From NCBI GenBank assembly GCA_958296125.1, contig OY282444.1:3691623-3755622 (forward strand): a DNA stretch of 64,000 nt. The letters run 5' to 3'. Position numbers and translations under genes: made by a program. The notes below the pieces were generated by a model, which ran no database searches, was not told where the DNA came from, and saw only the letters and a program-made list of their open reading frames with translations. The DNA is from an uncultured Poribacteria bacterium (GTDB lineage Bacteria; Poribacteria; WGA-4E; PCPOR2b). Numbering within the stretch: position 1 is the stretch's first letter; each line of letters opens with the position of its first letter. Shown piece by piece: positions 16,789 to 26,877 of this stretch.

Positions 16789-17343
16789 ATGCAAATGCGT
16801 GAGAAGACACAAGTGATGACAGCGGAGGATATTCGGCGGGCGGTGGTCCGAATATCACATGAGATTTTGGAGCGGAATCACCAAGAAATCGCTGATCTGA
16901 CGGTCATTGGCGTGAAAAGCCGGGGGGATCACTTGGCACGTCGAATCGCTGAAAATTTGGAGCAAACTGAAGGGATTAAAGTTCCAGTCGGTGTCGTTGA
17001 TGTGCGGCTCTATCGAGATGACGTGAATCTGTATGATGAAACGATTAAAGCGAATCGCACAGAGATTTCTTTCGATCCCACAGGGAAGCGTGTCATCTTG
17101 GTTGATGAGGTGCTTTATACCGGACGCACCGTCCGCGCTGCCATGGACGCGGTCATGGATTTTGGACGGCCCGCAGCAATTCAGTTAGCAGTTCTCATTG
17201 ACCGAGGTCACCGTGAACTCCCGATTGCGGCGGACTATATCGGCAAGAATATCCCGACTTCACGCAAGGAGATTGTTCGTGTCCAGTTGGTTGAAGAGGA
17301 TGAGATCGATCGGGCGGTCATCTACGAGGAGGACAATCCATGA
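16789..17343 (+). CDS. pyrR: PyrR bifunctional attenuator protein / uracil phosphoribosyltransferase
   Basis: A 184-residue PyrR. The PRPP-binding motif is RVILVDEVLYTGRTVRAAMD, with GVKSRGDHLARRI and DVRLYRDD upstream. It binds pyr mRNA leaders in response to UMP/PRPP and has uracil phosphoribosyltransferase activity. The ATG at 16789 follows GAGGGGG. A TTG at 16768 would add seven residues but has no site. The leader at 16037-16165 is the expected target. It overlaps pyrC by 4 bp (ATGA). Confidence 0.93.
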   Translation: MQMREKTQVMTAEDIRRAVVRISHEILERNHQEIADLTVIGVKSRGDHLARRIAENLEQTEGIKVPVGVVDVRLYRDDVNLYDETIKANRTEISFDPTGKRVILVDEVLYTGRTVRAAMDAVMDFGRPAAIQLAVLIDRGHRELPIAADYIGKNIPTSRKEIVRVQLVEEDEIDRAVIYEEDNP

Positions 17344-18608
17344 GTCGGGTCCTCATCCGTAACGGCCGCATTATTGACCCTGCCAACCAGATCGATGCCA
17401 TCCGGGATCTCCTGATTCGCGATGGGAAAATCGATCGAATTGACGACCGTATCGACACTGAGGTTTCTCAAACTATTAACGCAATGGGGTTGATTGTTAC
17501 GCCGGGCTTGATTGATATGCACGTTCATCTCCGCGAACCCGGGTTTGAGCACAAGGAGACAATCGCATCAGGCACCCGTGCGGCGGCGGCGGGCGGATTT
17601 ACTTCCGTTGCGTGCATGGCGAATACCAATCCGGTGGCAGATTCACCTGACGTTATCGAATGGATACGGTCGCAAGCGCGGAAAGATGGCGTGACGAATG
17701 TGTTTCCAATCGGTAGCATTACAAAAAATCTCGATGGCGAAGTGTTGACCGATGTGCCAGCGTTGTTAGCGGCTGGTGCTGTTGGGCTATCGGACGATGG
17801 CAAAACGGTCATGGATGCCGGGTTGATGCGCGATGCGTTAACGTTAAGCGCGAAACATAATTTCCCCGTTATGGTTCACTGCCAAGAGCATAACCTTGAC
17901 GTGGGGACAGTCATGAATCTCGGCGAAACGTCACGTCGGTTGAATCTACCCGGAAGCCCCAACACTGCGGAAGATATTATCGTTGCCCGCGATATTATGC
18001 TTGCCGAGTTGACCGGCGGGCACCTCCATGTCCTCCACGTCAGCACGGCAGGAGCCGTTGATCTTGTCCGTTGGGGTAAACGCAGAGGGGTCAACGTTAC
18101 TGCCGAAGCGATGCCGCATCACTTTACGCTCACTGACGCAGCAGTCGAAGAGCATGGTGCGAATGCGAAGATGCACCCACCCTTGCGGACACAGGTTGAC
18201 ATTGATGCTGTCATTGCAGGGATTAAGGATGGCACACTCGATGCGATTGCGACAGATCACGCGCCACACGCTCCATTTGAAAAGGCGCAGGGTATGCTCG
18301 AAGCTCCGCCGGGCATCATCGGATCGGAGACCTGCGTGCCGCTTGTGTTTGACCGACTGATCCACACCGGCAAGATCGCTTTATCGGAGGTAATCGCGAA
18401 AATGACCTGCGTTCCGGCCAAGATTCTACAAATCAATCGTGGGACGCTCTCGATCGGCGCGGTCGCTGATGTGACGCTGATAGATCCGGAGAAGGTTGCA
18501 ACGGTAGATGTGAGCCAGTCTCCCTCCAAAAGTCGCAATACCCCCTTTGACGCTTGCAAATTAAAGGGCTGGCCCGTGATGACCATCCGGGCCGGTATTG
18601 TTAACTGA
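17340..18608 (+). CDS. pyrC: Dihydroorotase, class I
   Basis: A 422-residue metal-dependent amidohydrolase that cyclises carbamoyl-aspartate. HxH is in GLIDMHVHLREPGFEHKE, with further ligands in VHCQEHN, VLHVSTAGA and the catalytic Asp in AIATDHAPHAP. This is the long class I (Bacillus PyrC) type. Its start overlaps the pyrR stop, which implies coupled translation. pyrB is not seen next to it. Confidence 0.94.
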   Translation: MSRVLIRNGRIIDPANQIDAIRDLLIRDGKIDRIDDRIDTEVSQTINAMGLIVTPGLIDMHVHLREPGFEHKETIASGTRAAAAGGFTSVACMANTNPVADSPDVIEWIRSQARKDGVTNVFPIGSITKNLDGEVLTDVPALLAAGAVGLSDDGKTVMDAGLMRDALTLSAKHNFPVMVHCQEHNLDVGTVMNLGETSRRLNLPGSPNTAEDIIVARDIMLAELTGGHLHVLHVSTAGAVDLVRWGKRRGVNVTAEAMPHHFTLTDAAVEEHGANAKMHPPLRTQVDIDAVIAGIKDGTLDAIATDHAPHAPFEKAQGMLEAPPGIIGSETCVPLVFDRLIHTGKIALSEVIAKMTCVPAKILQINRGTLSIGAVADVTLIDPEKVATVDVSQSPSKSRNTPFDACKLKGWPVMTIRAGIVN

Positions 18609-18661
18609 GGTGTGAAATAAAATACAATCACAGTCTACCAACTTCCCAAGTGGGGTGAGAT

Positions 18662-19213
18662 ATGGCTAAGGACGAGCGTTTCAGGGATTTACCTGCGATA
18701 GAGACCGAAAGGTTGCTTTTGAGAACGTTGGAGATGGAGGATGCCGAGGATATATTTGAATGGGTTTCAGACCCGCACGTGACAACGTACCTTTTCTGGC
18801 GTGCACACCAATCGATAGAAGACAGTAGAGACTTTATTTCATGGGTAACAACCGATAATTTAGCGTGTTGGGGGGTTGGCCTGACCGAAAACAGTAAGAT
18901 CATCGGAAATTGCTTCTTGCACAACGTGAACTTTGAACACAAAAGGGCAGAGATCGCTTTCAATATTGCTCGAAAGTATTGGGGGAGGGGGTATGCCACT
19001 GAGACCGCTCAAGCGATCATCCGATTCGGTTTTGAATATTGGCGACTCAATCGAATTGAAGGGACCTGTATGGTTGAGAACAGTGCCTCCGCTCGCGTGA
19101 TGGAAAAAACTGGCATGACCCTTGAGGGGGTCTTGCGACAATATGTCTACGTTAAAGGGCGGTCTCACGATATGAAATTGTACTCAATTCTGAATCCGAA
19201 TCGCAACAGATAA
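18662..19213 (+). CDS. GNAT N-acetyltransferase (RimJ/RimL type)
   Basis: A 183-residue acetyltransferase. It begins with the typical ETERLLLRTLEMEDAEDIFEW, has the acetyl-CoA loop in RKYWGRGYATETAQAII and ends with VENSASARVMEKTGMTLEG. These match the Acetyltransf_3 group, which acetylates ribosomal protein N-termini, amino acids or antibiotics. GGGGTGAG precedes the ATG. Substrate is unknown. It sits between pyrC and the R-M fusion gene. Confidence 0.88.
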   Translation: MAKDERFRDLPAIETERLLLRTLEMEDAEDIFEWVSDPHVTTYLFWRAHQSIEDSRDFISWVTTDNLACWGVGLTENSKIIGNCFLHNVNFEHKRAEIAFNIARKYWGRGYATETAQAIIRFGFEYWRLNRIEGTCMVENSASARVMEKTGMTLEGVLRQYVYVKGRSHDMKLYSILNPNRNR

Positions 19214-19224
19214 AGGGATAGCCG

Positions 19225-20697
19225 ATGAATCCGAATCAACTCTACTATGGTGACAATCTGGACATTTTGCGAGCCTATATCCCCGATGAAAGCGTCGATC
19301 TCATTTACATTGATCCGCCGTTCAACTCGAATCAAGCATACAACGTGATTTTCAGCGAAACGGATGGCTCATCGTCGCAGGCGCAGATTCAAGCCTTTGA
19401 GGACACATGGCGTTGGGGCGAGACCACCGAGCAGGCATATCATGAGTTGGTCGTGACCGCGCCACACCTTCTAGTTGAGACAATCAAGAGTTTTCGCGGC
19501 TTCCTTACAGAGACGAACTTGATGGCATACCTCGTAATGATGGCGTTGCGATTGGTGGAGCTCCACCGCGTCCTGAAGCCGACGGGGAGTTTTTATCTCC
19601 ATTGTGACCCGACAGCGTCGCATTATCTGAAAATTATCTTGGATCAGATTTTTGGCATTGAGAATTTCAGGAATGAGATTGTGTGGCACTACCGTCGGTG
19701 GACAGGGGCAGCACATCGGTTTTTAGCTATGCATGATATTCTTTTTTTTTACACAAAAGAGAAATCAGGCTATGTCTTTAATCCGCTCTATGCTGATTAT
19801 ACTGAGAAATCCTTGAAACGAAAGCAAAACTACCACACCCGAATCAAAGGAGATGAGGTCTATGTCACATCAATTAATAAAAAAGGGGTTAAAGAAAATG
19901 ATGTTTGGATGATTTCTGTCTTAAACCCTCAAGCGAAAGAGCGTCTCGGCTATCCCACCCAAAAACCTGAAGCATTGCTTGAGCGGATTATTCAAGCCAG
20001 TAGCAACGAAGGCGATGTTGTCTTGGATGCCTTCTGCGGTTGCGGGACATCTGTCGCTGTTGCACAACGGCTGAATCGTCTGTGGATTGGGATTGACATT
20101 ACACATCTTGCTATTACCTTATTGAAATACCGCCTTGCTGACACCTTTGGTGACGATGTGAAATACGAAATCATTGGTGAACCCAAAGACACAGCAAGCG
20201 CGAAGGCTCTAGCGGTTCAGGATCGGTATCAATTCCAGTGGTGGGCGTTAAGTCTGATTCGAGCGAGACCTTATCAGGGCAAAAAGAAGGGCGCGGACGA
20301 GGGTGTGGATGGGGTAATCTATTATCAGGACGTTGACCCGAACAACCTGAAAAAGACGCTGCACCAGAAGATTGTCATTCAGGTCAAAAGTGGGAAGGTT
20401 TCTGTCAGGGATATACGGGAGCTGAAATCGGTTGTCGATACTCAAGGTGCTGTGATTGGCATTTTTATCACGTTGAATCCGCCAACCCAACCGATGGTTA
20501 AAGAAGCGGCGGCGGCGGGGCGTTTTCAATGGCTTCATGTCACCCACACGACATATCCAAAGATTCAGATTCGGACGATTGAGGAGCTGCTTGGGGGACG
20601 TGGCATCGAATATCCGCAGATGCCTGTTGATGTCACATTCCGCAGGGCAGAGCGAGCAGCTCCCCCAAGCCATCAACTTGAAATAGAGGCACGATAG
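19225..20697 (+). CDS. DNA methyltransferase fused to an Mrr-like nuclease domain
   Basis: A 490-residue protein starting 11 bp after the GNAT gene. The N-terminal part is an N4-cytosine/N6-adenine methyltransferase with motif IV first (DPPF, residues 30-33) and the SAM-binding DAFCGCGTS near residue 270, as in the beta class. From about residue 340 a second domain has ADEGVDG and, 25 residues on, VIQVKSGK, the D...QxK layout of Mrr-type PD-(D/E)XK nucleases. Restriction and modification may therefore be in one chain. No separate specificity subunit is seen. Target sequence is unknown. Confidence 0.85.
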   Translation: MNPNQLYYGDNLDILRAYIPDESVDLIYIDPPFNSNQAYNVIFSETDGSSSQAQIQAFEDTWRWGETTEQAYHELVVTAPHLLVETIKSFRGFLTETNLMAYLVMMALRLVELHRVLKPTGSFYLHCDPTASHYLKIILDQIFGIENFRNEIVWHYRRWTGAAHRFLAMHDILFFYTKEKSGYVFNPLYADYTEKSLKRKQNYHTRIKGDEVYVTSINKKGVKENDVWMISVLNPQAKERLGYPTQKPEALLERIIQASSNEGDVVLDAFCGCGTSVAVAQRLNRLWIGIDITHLAITLLKYRLADTFGDDVKYEIIGEPKDTASAKALAVQDRYQFQWWALSLIRARPYQGKKKGADEGVDGVIYYQDVDPNNLKKTLHQKIVIQVKSGKVSVRDIRELKSVVDTQGAVIGIFITLNPPTQPMVKEAAAAGRFQWLHVTHTTYPKIQIRTIEELLGGRGIEYPQMPVDVTFRRAERAAPPSHQLEIEAR

Positions 20698-20834
20698 CCT
20701 AGTTGCTATCTATTAGAGAAGCCAGGTTGTGTCAGGGCAACCCCAAGTTTCTTAATCCCGATCTATCGGGCTCGGGGCTTCTGAGTCCCGAAGTCTCAGA
20801 GCAGATTTGTGGGAACCTGTATATCCTGTGAATT

Positions 20835-21005
20835 TGTCTGGCGATTGATGGGCATCTCGTCAACGCGCTGATTGCTTGGTGTCAAGATGAAGGCATTGGG
20901 GACATGATTGTGGGCAGACAAGCTGTTTTTAATGCTTTTCACATTGAGTTTAGGCAGAGCGAGAGACGGATAATATTCAAACCTGTTGAGGATAAGGAAG
21001 ATTAA
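20835..21005 (+). other. Open C-terminal gene fragment before carA
   Basis: After a stop at about 20832 the frame is open for 56 codons with protein-like composition (IDGHLVNALIAWCQDEG and HIEFRQSERRIIFKPVEDK), ending at TAA (21003-21005), 4 bp before carA. It has no proper start codon or ribosome site. It looks like the tail of a lost gene. Upstream (20754-20794) are short GC-rich inverted repeats (CCCGATCTATCGGG). Nothing else is seen in the 312-bp gap. Confidence 0.3.
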
Positions 21006-21009
21006 TCCA

Positions 21010-22188
21010 ATGAAAGCGATTCTCGCATTAGCAGATGGAACAATCTTTGAAGGCGAACATTTTGGAACAACCGGGGAAACTTCCGGTGAGGTGGTTTTTA
21101 ACACCAGCATGACCGGCTACCAAGAGATTCTCACCGATCCATCCTACAAGGGGCAGATCGTCACGATGACCTATCCGCTGATCGGAAACTACGGCTGCAA
21201 CGAGATCGATGTCGAATCAATTCGACCGCAAGCGGAGGGGTTAGTTGTGCGTGAATATAGTGCGTATGAAAGCAATTGGCGTTCACAGTCCAACCTCGGT
21301 AGCTACCTCGAAGACAATGGGATTATCGGCATCCACGGTATTGACACGCGCGCATTGACCAAGCGACTCAGAGTACATGGCGTTATGGACGGTATACTTT
21401 CGACCGAAGACCTTGACCCTCAAAGCTTAGTTGCCAAAGCGCAGGCGTGGCATGGAGTGGTTGGTGTGGATATGGTTCAGTACGTGACGTGCCCCAATCC
21501 GTACTTATGGGAGACACCCGACCCCGAATCAAGTGCTCTGACTGACTTGACCGTTGCCGCCGATGATAAGAACTCCCAACTCACCATTGACTTTGGCACC
21601 GCGGAGCTTGAGGCACCGTCAACGCCCCAATTCCGTGTTATTGCGATGGATTTTGGAATTAAATATAACATCTTACGCCAATTCGCCGAACACGGTTGTC
21701 AGGTGCAAGTTGTTCCGGCGCACACTTCCGCAGAAGATATTCTCGCCGCAGATCCAGATGGCATTTTCTTATCCAACGGGCCCGGCGATCCGGAGCCGAT
21801 TGAATATGGCATCAAGACGATTCAGCAGTTGGTTGGAGTGAAGCCGACCTTTGGTATCTGTTTAGGGCATCAATTGTTGGGACTTGCATTCGGTGGAAAG
21901 ACCTTCAAACTCAAGTTTGGACATCGCGGTGCCAACCAACCTGTTAAACGATTTGACACAGATCAGGTCGAAATCACCTCACAAAATCACGGTTTCTGCG
22001 TGGACATTGATTCATTGCCAAACACTGTAAAGGTGACGCATATCAACCTGAATGATCAGACCCTTGAAGGGATGGAACACAGAGAATATCCAATCTTCTC
22101 TGTGCAATACCATCCGGAAGCGTCTCCCGGCCCTCATGACGCGAGTTATCTTTTTAAGAGGTTTACAGATATGATGCACAAGACGTGA
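21010..22188 (+). CDS. carA: Carbamoyl-phosphate synthase small subunit
   Basis: A 392-residue class I glutamine amidotransferase subunit that supplies ammonia to CarB. GICLGHQLLGLAFGG carries the nucleophile Cys, and the histidine and glutamate of the triad are in YHPEASPGPHD. The N-terminal domain has FNTSMTGYQEILTDPSYKGQ. The ATG at 21010 is chosen over a TTG at 20986, as it has AAGGAAG upstream and matches the family start. Confidence 0.96.
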   Translation: MKAILALADGTIFEGEHFGTTGETSGEVVFNTSMTGYQEILTDPSYKGQIVTMTYPLIGNYGCNEIDVESIRPQAEGLVVREYSAYESNWRSQSNLGSYLEDNGIIGIHGIDTRALTKRLRVHGVMDGILSTEDLDPQSLVAKAQAWHGVVGVDMVQYVTCPNPYLWETPDPESSALTDLTVAADDKNSQLTIDFGTAELEAPSTPQFRVIAMDFGIKYNILRQFAEHGCQVQVVPAHTSAEDILAADPDGIFLSNGPGDPEPIEYGIKTIQQLVGVKPTFGICLGHQLLGLAFGGKTFKLKFGHRGANQPVKRFDTDQVEITSQNHGFCVDIDSLPNTVKVTHINLNDQTLEGMEHREYPIFSVQYHPEASPGPHDASYLFKRFTDMMHKT

Positions 22189-22308
22189 TGCGTGAAACGT
22201 GAGAAAGAAAACAACGCAATGCTGCAATGAGGTAAAGGGAAAAGAAAAAAGTCCTTGCGCCTTTGCGTTAAATTCTATCCTGATAACAATACGATAAGGT
22301 TATTTACC

Positions 22309-25300
22309 ATGCCAAAGCGAACTGACATCGAAAAGATTTTAATCATCGGCTCCGGTCCGATTATTATCGGTCAAGCCTGCGAGTTTGACTATTCGGGCAC
22401 CCAGGCGTGTAAATCCTTGAAGGAGGAGGGGTATGAAGTTGTCCTTGTCAATAGTAATCCGGCAACGATTATGACGGACACGGAGCTTGCAGACCGAACC
22501 TATGTTGAACCAATCGATGCGGATATCGCCGAAAGAATTATTGCTAAAGAACGCCCCCAAGCTCTACTCCCAACTTTGGGCGGACAGACCGGGTTGAATG
22601 TCTCTGTTGAACTTGCTGAATCGGGTGCGCTCGATAAATACGGGGTTGAGTTGATTGGTGCGAAACTTCATGCCATCCAAAAGGCGGAAGATCGAGAGTT
22701 GTTCAAAAAGGCGATGGTGCACATTGGCTTGGCGGTGCCAAAAAGTGGGATCGCCCATTCGTTTGATGATGCCATTGCCGTTATTGATGAGATCGGTTAC
22801 CCAGCGATTATCCGTCCAGCATTTACACTCGGTGGCACCGGCGGTGGAATTGCTTACAATATCGAAGAGTTTCGGGAGATGGTCGAGTACGGATTGGGGT
22901 TGAGTCCGGTCAACGAGTTGTTGATTGAGGAATCGGTGATCGGTTGGAAAGAGTTTGAGCTGGAGGTGATGCGGGATGGGACGGATAACGTCGTGATTAT
23001 CTGCTCCATTGAGAATTTTGATCCAATGGGGGTTCACACCGGCGACAGCATTACAGTTGCACCTGCCCAAACCTTGACAGACAAAGAATATCAACAGATG
23101 CGGGATGCAGCGATTAAGATTATTCGTGAAATTGGTGTGGACACCGGCGGCTCGAATATCCAGTTTGCGGTCGATCCACATACGGGGAAACAGGTTGTCA
23201 TTGAAATGAACCCGCGGGTCTCTCGAAGTTCTGCGCTTGCCTCGAAAGCGACCGGATTTCCGATAGCGAAGATTGCAGCGAAGCTGGCTGTCGGATACAC
23301 GCTCGATGAACTTCCCAACGATATTACGCGCAAAACCCCCGCGTCGTTTGAACCGACCATTGATTACGTTGTGACAAAGATTCCGCGTTGGGCGTTTGAG
23401 AAATTCGCCGGTACTGATGAAACGCTGACTACGATGATGAAGTCCGTGGGTGAGGCGATGGCAATCGGACAGACATTCAAGGAATCCTTGCAGAAAGGGT
23501 TGAGATCTTTAGAAAACGGTTGGGCGGGCCTCGATAGCCACCCCATCCAGAAATTGCCGGTCGCAGAGCTTCCACAGAAGTTGGCCATCCCCAATATGGA
23601 GCGCATTCTTTACATAAAACAGGCTTTCCAAAGCGGAATGAATATCGATCAGATTCACGGATATACGCAAATCGATCCATTTTTCCTGTATAATATAAAG
23701 GAAATTCTTGATCTTGAGGAAGAAATTCGGAAAGTCGGAAGCGAGCGCAAACTGGACGCTCCGGATAGTTCTCAGCTTCCTGATTCGTCCGTTTCCCTGA
23801 TCCGCAAGGCAAAGCAGTACGGCTTCTCGGACCTTCAGATAGGGGAACTTTGGAACACCTCTGAAACAAGTATCCGAGGGCTACGGAAGGACCATGGGAT
23901 TGAAGCCACGTTTAAGACGGTGGATACATGTGCTGCGGAGTTTGAAGCGGAGACACCTTACTATTATTCGACCTACGGGATGGAGGATGAGGTCCGACCC
24001 AGCCAGAAGAAGAAGATCCTGATTTTGGGCAGCGGGCCGAATCGGATTGGTCAGGGAATTGAGTTCGATTACTGTTGTGTTCACGCGGCACTCGCACTGA
24101 AAGAGGATAACTATGAGACCATTATGGTCAACAGTAATCCTGAAACCGTGAGCACGGATTACGATACTTCAGATCGGCTCTACTTTGAACCGCTCACGCA
24201 CGAAAATGTGTTGAATATCGTCGATCGGGAAAAGCCAGACGGGGTTATCGTGCAGCTGGGCGGACAGACCCCCCTGAATCTGGCGCTCGGACTCCAGAAG
24301 GCAGGCGTTCCAATTATCGGAACAAGCCCAGAGGACATTGCGAGATCGGAGGATCGGAAGCAGTTCACAGAGTTGCTGGATGGACTCGGCTTGAAGCAGG
24401 CTCCAAATGGGACGGCAACTTCGGTCGAAGAAGCGAAGCCGATTGCCGCGGCACTTGGATACCCGGTTATGGTGCGTCCTTCCTACGTTTTGGGGGGACG
24501 GGCGATGCAGATTGTGTATGATCAGGAGGCTTTGGAGGCATATATGGATTCGGCGGTCGCAGCCTCGCCGGAGCATCCCGTGTTAATCGACAAGTATGTA
24601 GATGATGCCATTGAAGTTGACGTTGATGCGATTTCCGATGGGAAGCTTACCGTCGTTGGTGGCATCATGGAACATATCGAAGAGGCAGGGATCCACTCTG
24701 GAGACAGCGACTGTGTCCTGCCACCTTACACCCTTGTTGAGGAGCAGATTGATACGCTCAAGGAGTATACTGACGCGCTTGCAAAAGCACTCAACGTGCG
24801 TGGACTGATGAATATACAGTATGCCATAAAAAACGATGAGATTTATGTGCTGGAGGTCAACCCGCGGGCATCACGAACCGTGCCATTTGTGAGCAAAACC
24901 ATTGGGGTGCCGTTGGCAAAACTCGCCGCCCGCATCATGGCGGGAAGCACCCTTGAGGAACTTGGATTTACGAAGGAGATTGAGCCCGATTATTTTTCGG
25001 TAAAGGCACCTGTGTTTCCGTTCAATCGCTTTCCAGGGGCAAATTCTCAACTCGGTCCTGAGATGAAATCGACGGGTGAAGTGATGGGGATTGATGCAGA
25101 CCTGAGCATCGCCTTTGCCAAAGCACAACAGGCGGTTGGCTATGGATTACCTCTCAGTGGTCATGCGTTCATCAGCGTGAAAAATAAAGATAAGCGCGCA
25201 ATTATCTTCATCGCCAAAAAACTGGTTGATATGGGCTTTCAACTTATCGCTACGCACGGCACAGCGAAGGTGCTTCGTCGTAACGGCATGGAGGTAACAC

Positions 25301-25554
25301 TGGTTCATAGTATCGGCACAGGGCGCCCGACCATCCACGATTATGTCAAAAACCACGCCGTCGATCTGATTATCAATACACCGACCGGATATGCACATCG
25401 CCCCAATGAGCAATTGATTCGGAAAATGGCAATTGATTATGGGATTACCCTATTTTCTACGATTGCCGGTGCGTCAGCGGCAATCAGCGGCATTGAGGCA
25501 CTCCGCCGTGGCGAGATTACGGTGACCCCGTTGCAGGATTATTACGTAACATAA
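22309..25554 (+). CDS. carB: Carbamoyl-phosphate synthase large subunit
   Basis: A 1081-residue CarB close to the usual length. It shows two ATP-grasp halves, each starting with a GSGP motif ([18 protein letters not shown] and [17 protein letters not shown]), and a C-terminal MGS-like allosteric domain ([26 protein letters not shown]). It makes carbamoyl phosphate for pyrimidine and arginine synthesis. The ATG at 22309 is preferred over one at 22255 because the family starts at [15 protein letters not shown]. It follows carA by 120 bp. Confidence 0.97.
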   Translation: MPKRTDIEKILIIGSGPIIIGQACEFDYSGTQACKSLKEEGYEVVLVNSNPATIMTDTELADRTYVEPIDADIAERIIAKERPQALLPTLGGQTGLNVSVELAESGALDKYGVELIGAKLHAIQKAEDRELFKKAMVHIGLAVPKSGIAHSFDDAIAVIDEIGYPAIIRPAFTLGGTGGGIAYNIEEFREMVEYGLGLSPVNELLIEESVIGWKEFELEVMRDGTDNVVIICSIENFDPMGVHTGDSITVAPAQTLTDKEYQQMRDAAIKIIREIGVDTGGSNIQFAVDPHTGKQVVIEMNPRVSRSSALASKATGFPIAKIAAKLAVGYTLDELPNDITRKTPASFEPTIDYVVTKIPRWAFEKFAGTDETLTTMMKSVGEAMAIGQTFKESLQKGLRSLENGWAGLDSHPIQKLPVAELPQKLAIPNMERILYIKQAFQSGMNIDQIHGYTQIDPFFLYNIKEILDLEEEIRKVGSERKLDAPDSSQLPDSSVSLIRKAKQYGFSDLQIGELWNTSETSIRGLRKDHGIEATFKTVDTCAAEFEAETPYYYSTYGMEDEVRPSQKKKILILGSGPNRIGQGIEFDYCCVHAALALKEDNYETIMVNSNPETVSTDYDTSDRLYFEPLTHENVLNIVDREKPDGVIVQLGGQTPLNLALGLQKAGVPIIGTSPEDIARSEDRKQFTELLDGLGLKQAPNGTATSVEEAKPIAAALGYPVMVRPSYVLGGRAMQIVYDQEALEAYMDSAVAASPEHPVLIDKYVDDAIEVDVDAISDGKLTVVGGIMEHIEEAGIHSGDSDCVLPPYTLVEEQIDTLKEYTDALAKALNVRGLMNIQYAIKNDEIYVLEVNPRASRTVPFVSKTIGVPLAKLAARIMAGSTLEELGFTKEIEPDYFSVKAPVFPFNRFPGANSQLGPEMKSTGEVMGIDADLSIAFAKAQQAVGYGLPLSGHAFISVKNKDKRAIIFIAKKLVDMGFQLIATHGTAKVLRRNGMEVTLVHSIGTGRPTIHDYVKNHAVDLIINTPTGYAHRPNEQLIRKMAIDYGITLFSTIAGASAAISGIEALRRGEITVTPLQDYYVT

Positions 25555-25638
25555 GACGTGAAGAAGTAGAAGGCAATCGGGAGATAATTCTTGGGAAATT
25601 TTATAGCACGTCCTTAACTCTAGCAATATAACATAGCG

Positions 25639-25856
25639 TTAGGACTTACGCAGTTGAACGTTCAAAGCCTCGTAGGGGCACCCTCCCGCCTGTCTCTTAT
25701 CGGAGATAGATTGGGATTTAAATTGCTTTGAATCCACGATTGCGTAGGGAACGTAGATCTGCGTTCCCTACATCCCCTGGTCTCCCGCGAACGGGACAGG
25801 TCGGCACAGACGCTCCCTAAATTGTGCGACTGCAATCTGAAGTGTGTAAGTCCTAA
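25639..25856. mobile_element. MITE-like element of about 218 bp
   Basis: The ends are inverted: TTAGGACTTACGCAG at 25639-25653 and the complement of TTAGGACTTACACACTT at 25856-25840. There is no transposase inside. It includes CTGGTCTCCCGCGAACGGG, shared with the repeat near 6620. Lone copies of the end motif occur at 15701, 15929 and about 60258, so it is a dispersed family. It fills the gap between carB and the next gene. Confidence 0.6.
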
Positions 25857-25888
25857 GCATATTGCATATTTGTAGGAAGGAGATAAAA

Positions 25889-26677
25889 ATGGCAACTAAT
25901 CAAGTTGAAAGAAACACACGGTTGGTTCGTGCACTTGATGAGATTTTGGATAGTTTATCATTTGATGAGACTCACCCGATAAAAATCTTGAGGTTGGCGG
26001 AAGGGAAAGAAGTTGTTGTTGTCCAATCAAATGCGTTCACAATTTCACGCATCTATACGTCGGGCCGCCCCGATGGCAAGAAACCCCATGGGCGAGAGTC
26101 CTACTATGAGTACTTCTGCGAACAACTTGAGGATTATAAACAGCAGCATGGTAGCGACGAAGGGTTTGGGTTAACACCGGAAGATTGGCGTGCTTTATTC
26201 CGTGAATCCTATGATAGGTATACCCGTTACCTGTTGTTCGCGGGGATTAAACGGTGGGCGGATGTCAAACGAGACACCGACATCAACCTTGCTACTACAA
26301 ATATGGCAAAGAAATATGCCCCTTCTGAGGTTGCGTGGGAAAGCTACCAATATAAAGGCTACATGCTCATGATGAACAGTATGGCGAACGCTGAACTTTG
26401 CCTGATGGAGGATGAACGCCAGGGTGCATTGGAGCAGGTTGATTTGGGGATTCAACGCATCGGGAAATTCTGTGGTGAGTGTTTGCGAGAGAACTATGGC
26501 GACGCAGAAAATGTCACCCGTGAACGTTATTTGAGTAACCTAATTGAATTTCGGTCAGATCTTGAATCAGTGGAAGAGGGACTAGAGGAAGGACGGGAGA
26601 GCCACGAAAATGAGGGTGATGATGTGGATTTCCTAGCAGAGTTGGAAGAACTTTTGGATGAGGAGAACACAAATTAA
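25889..26677 (+). CDS. Unknown acidic helical protein
   Basis: A 262-residue protein preceded by AAGGAGATAAAA, so translation is secure. The N-terminal 60 residues are predicted mixed alpha/beta (THPIKILRLAEGKEVVVVQS). The middle is helical with many Tyr and Trp residues (SYYEYFCEQLEDYKQQHG, AWESYQYKGYMLMMNSMAN). The last 40 residues are very acidic. A region of about residues 135-200 could hold tetratricopeptide-like helices. There is no signal peptide, membrane segment or recognised domain. It lies between a MITE and the Rhs array. Confidence 0.7.
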   Translation: MATNQVERNTRLVRALDEILDSLSFDETHPIKILRLAEGKEVVVVQSNAFTISRIYTSGRPDGKKPHGRESYYEYFCEQLEDYKQQHGSDEGFGLTPEDWRALFRESYDRYTRYLLFAGIKRWADVKRDTDINLATTNMAKKYAPSEVAWESYQYKGYMLMMNSMANAELCLMEDERQGALEQVDLGIQRIGKFCGECLRENYGDAENVTRERYLSNLIEFRSDLESVEEGLEEGRESHENEGDDVDFLAELEELLDEENTN

Positions 26678-26877
26678 GTTTCAGCTTACGGATTGTTTCC
26701 ATGAAGGGTATAGGGTGACGGTTTGGGGTAAGTTTTAGATAGTGTGATTCAATCACGGCCTCAAACCCCAACAACAGCTGGATAGGCAACGCGACGAGGT
26801 GGAGAGATCAGGGCAGCCGTCAATGGACAGCGGATTATGAGAAGAAATATAACCGCCCAATCTGGCAGGTTGACCCG

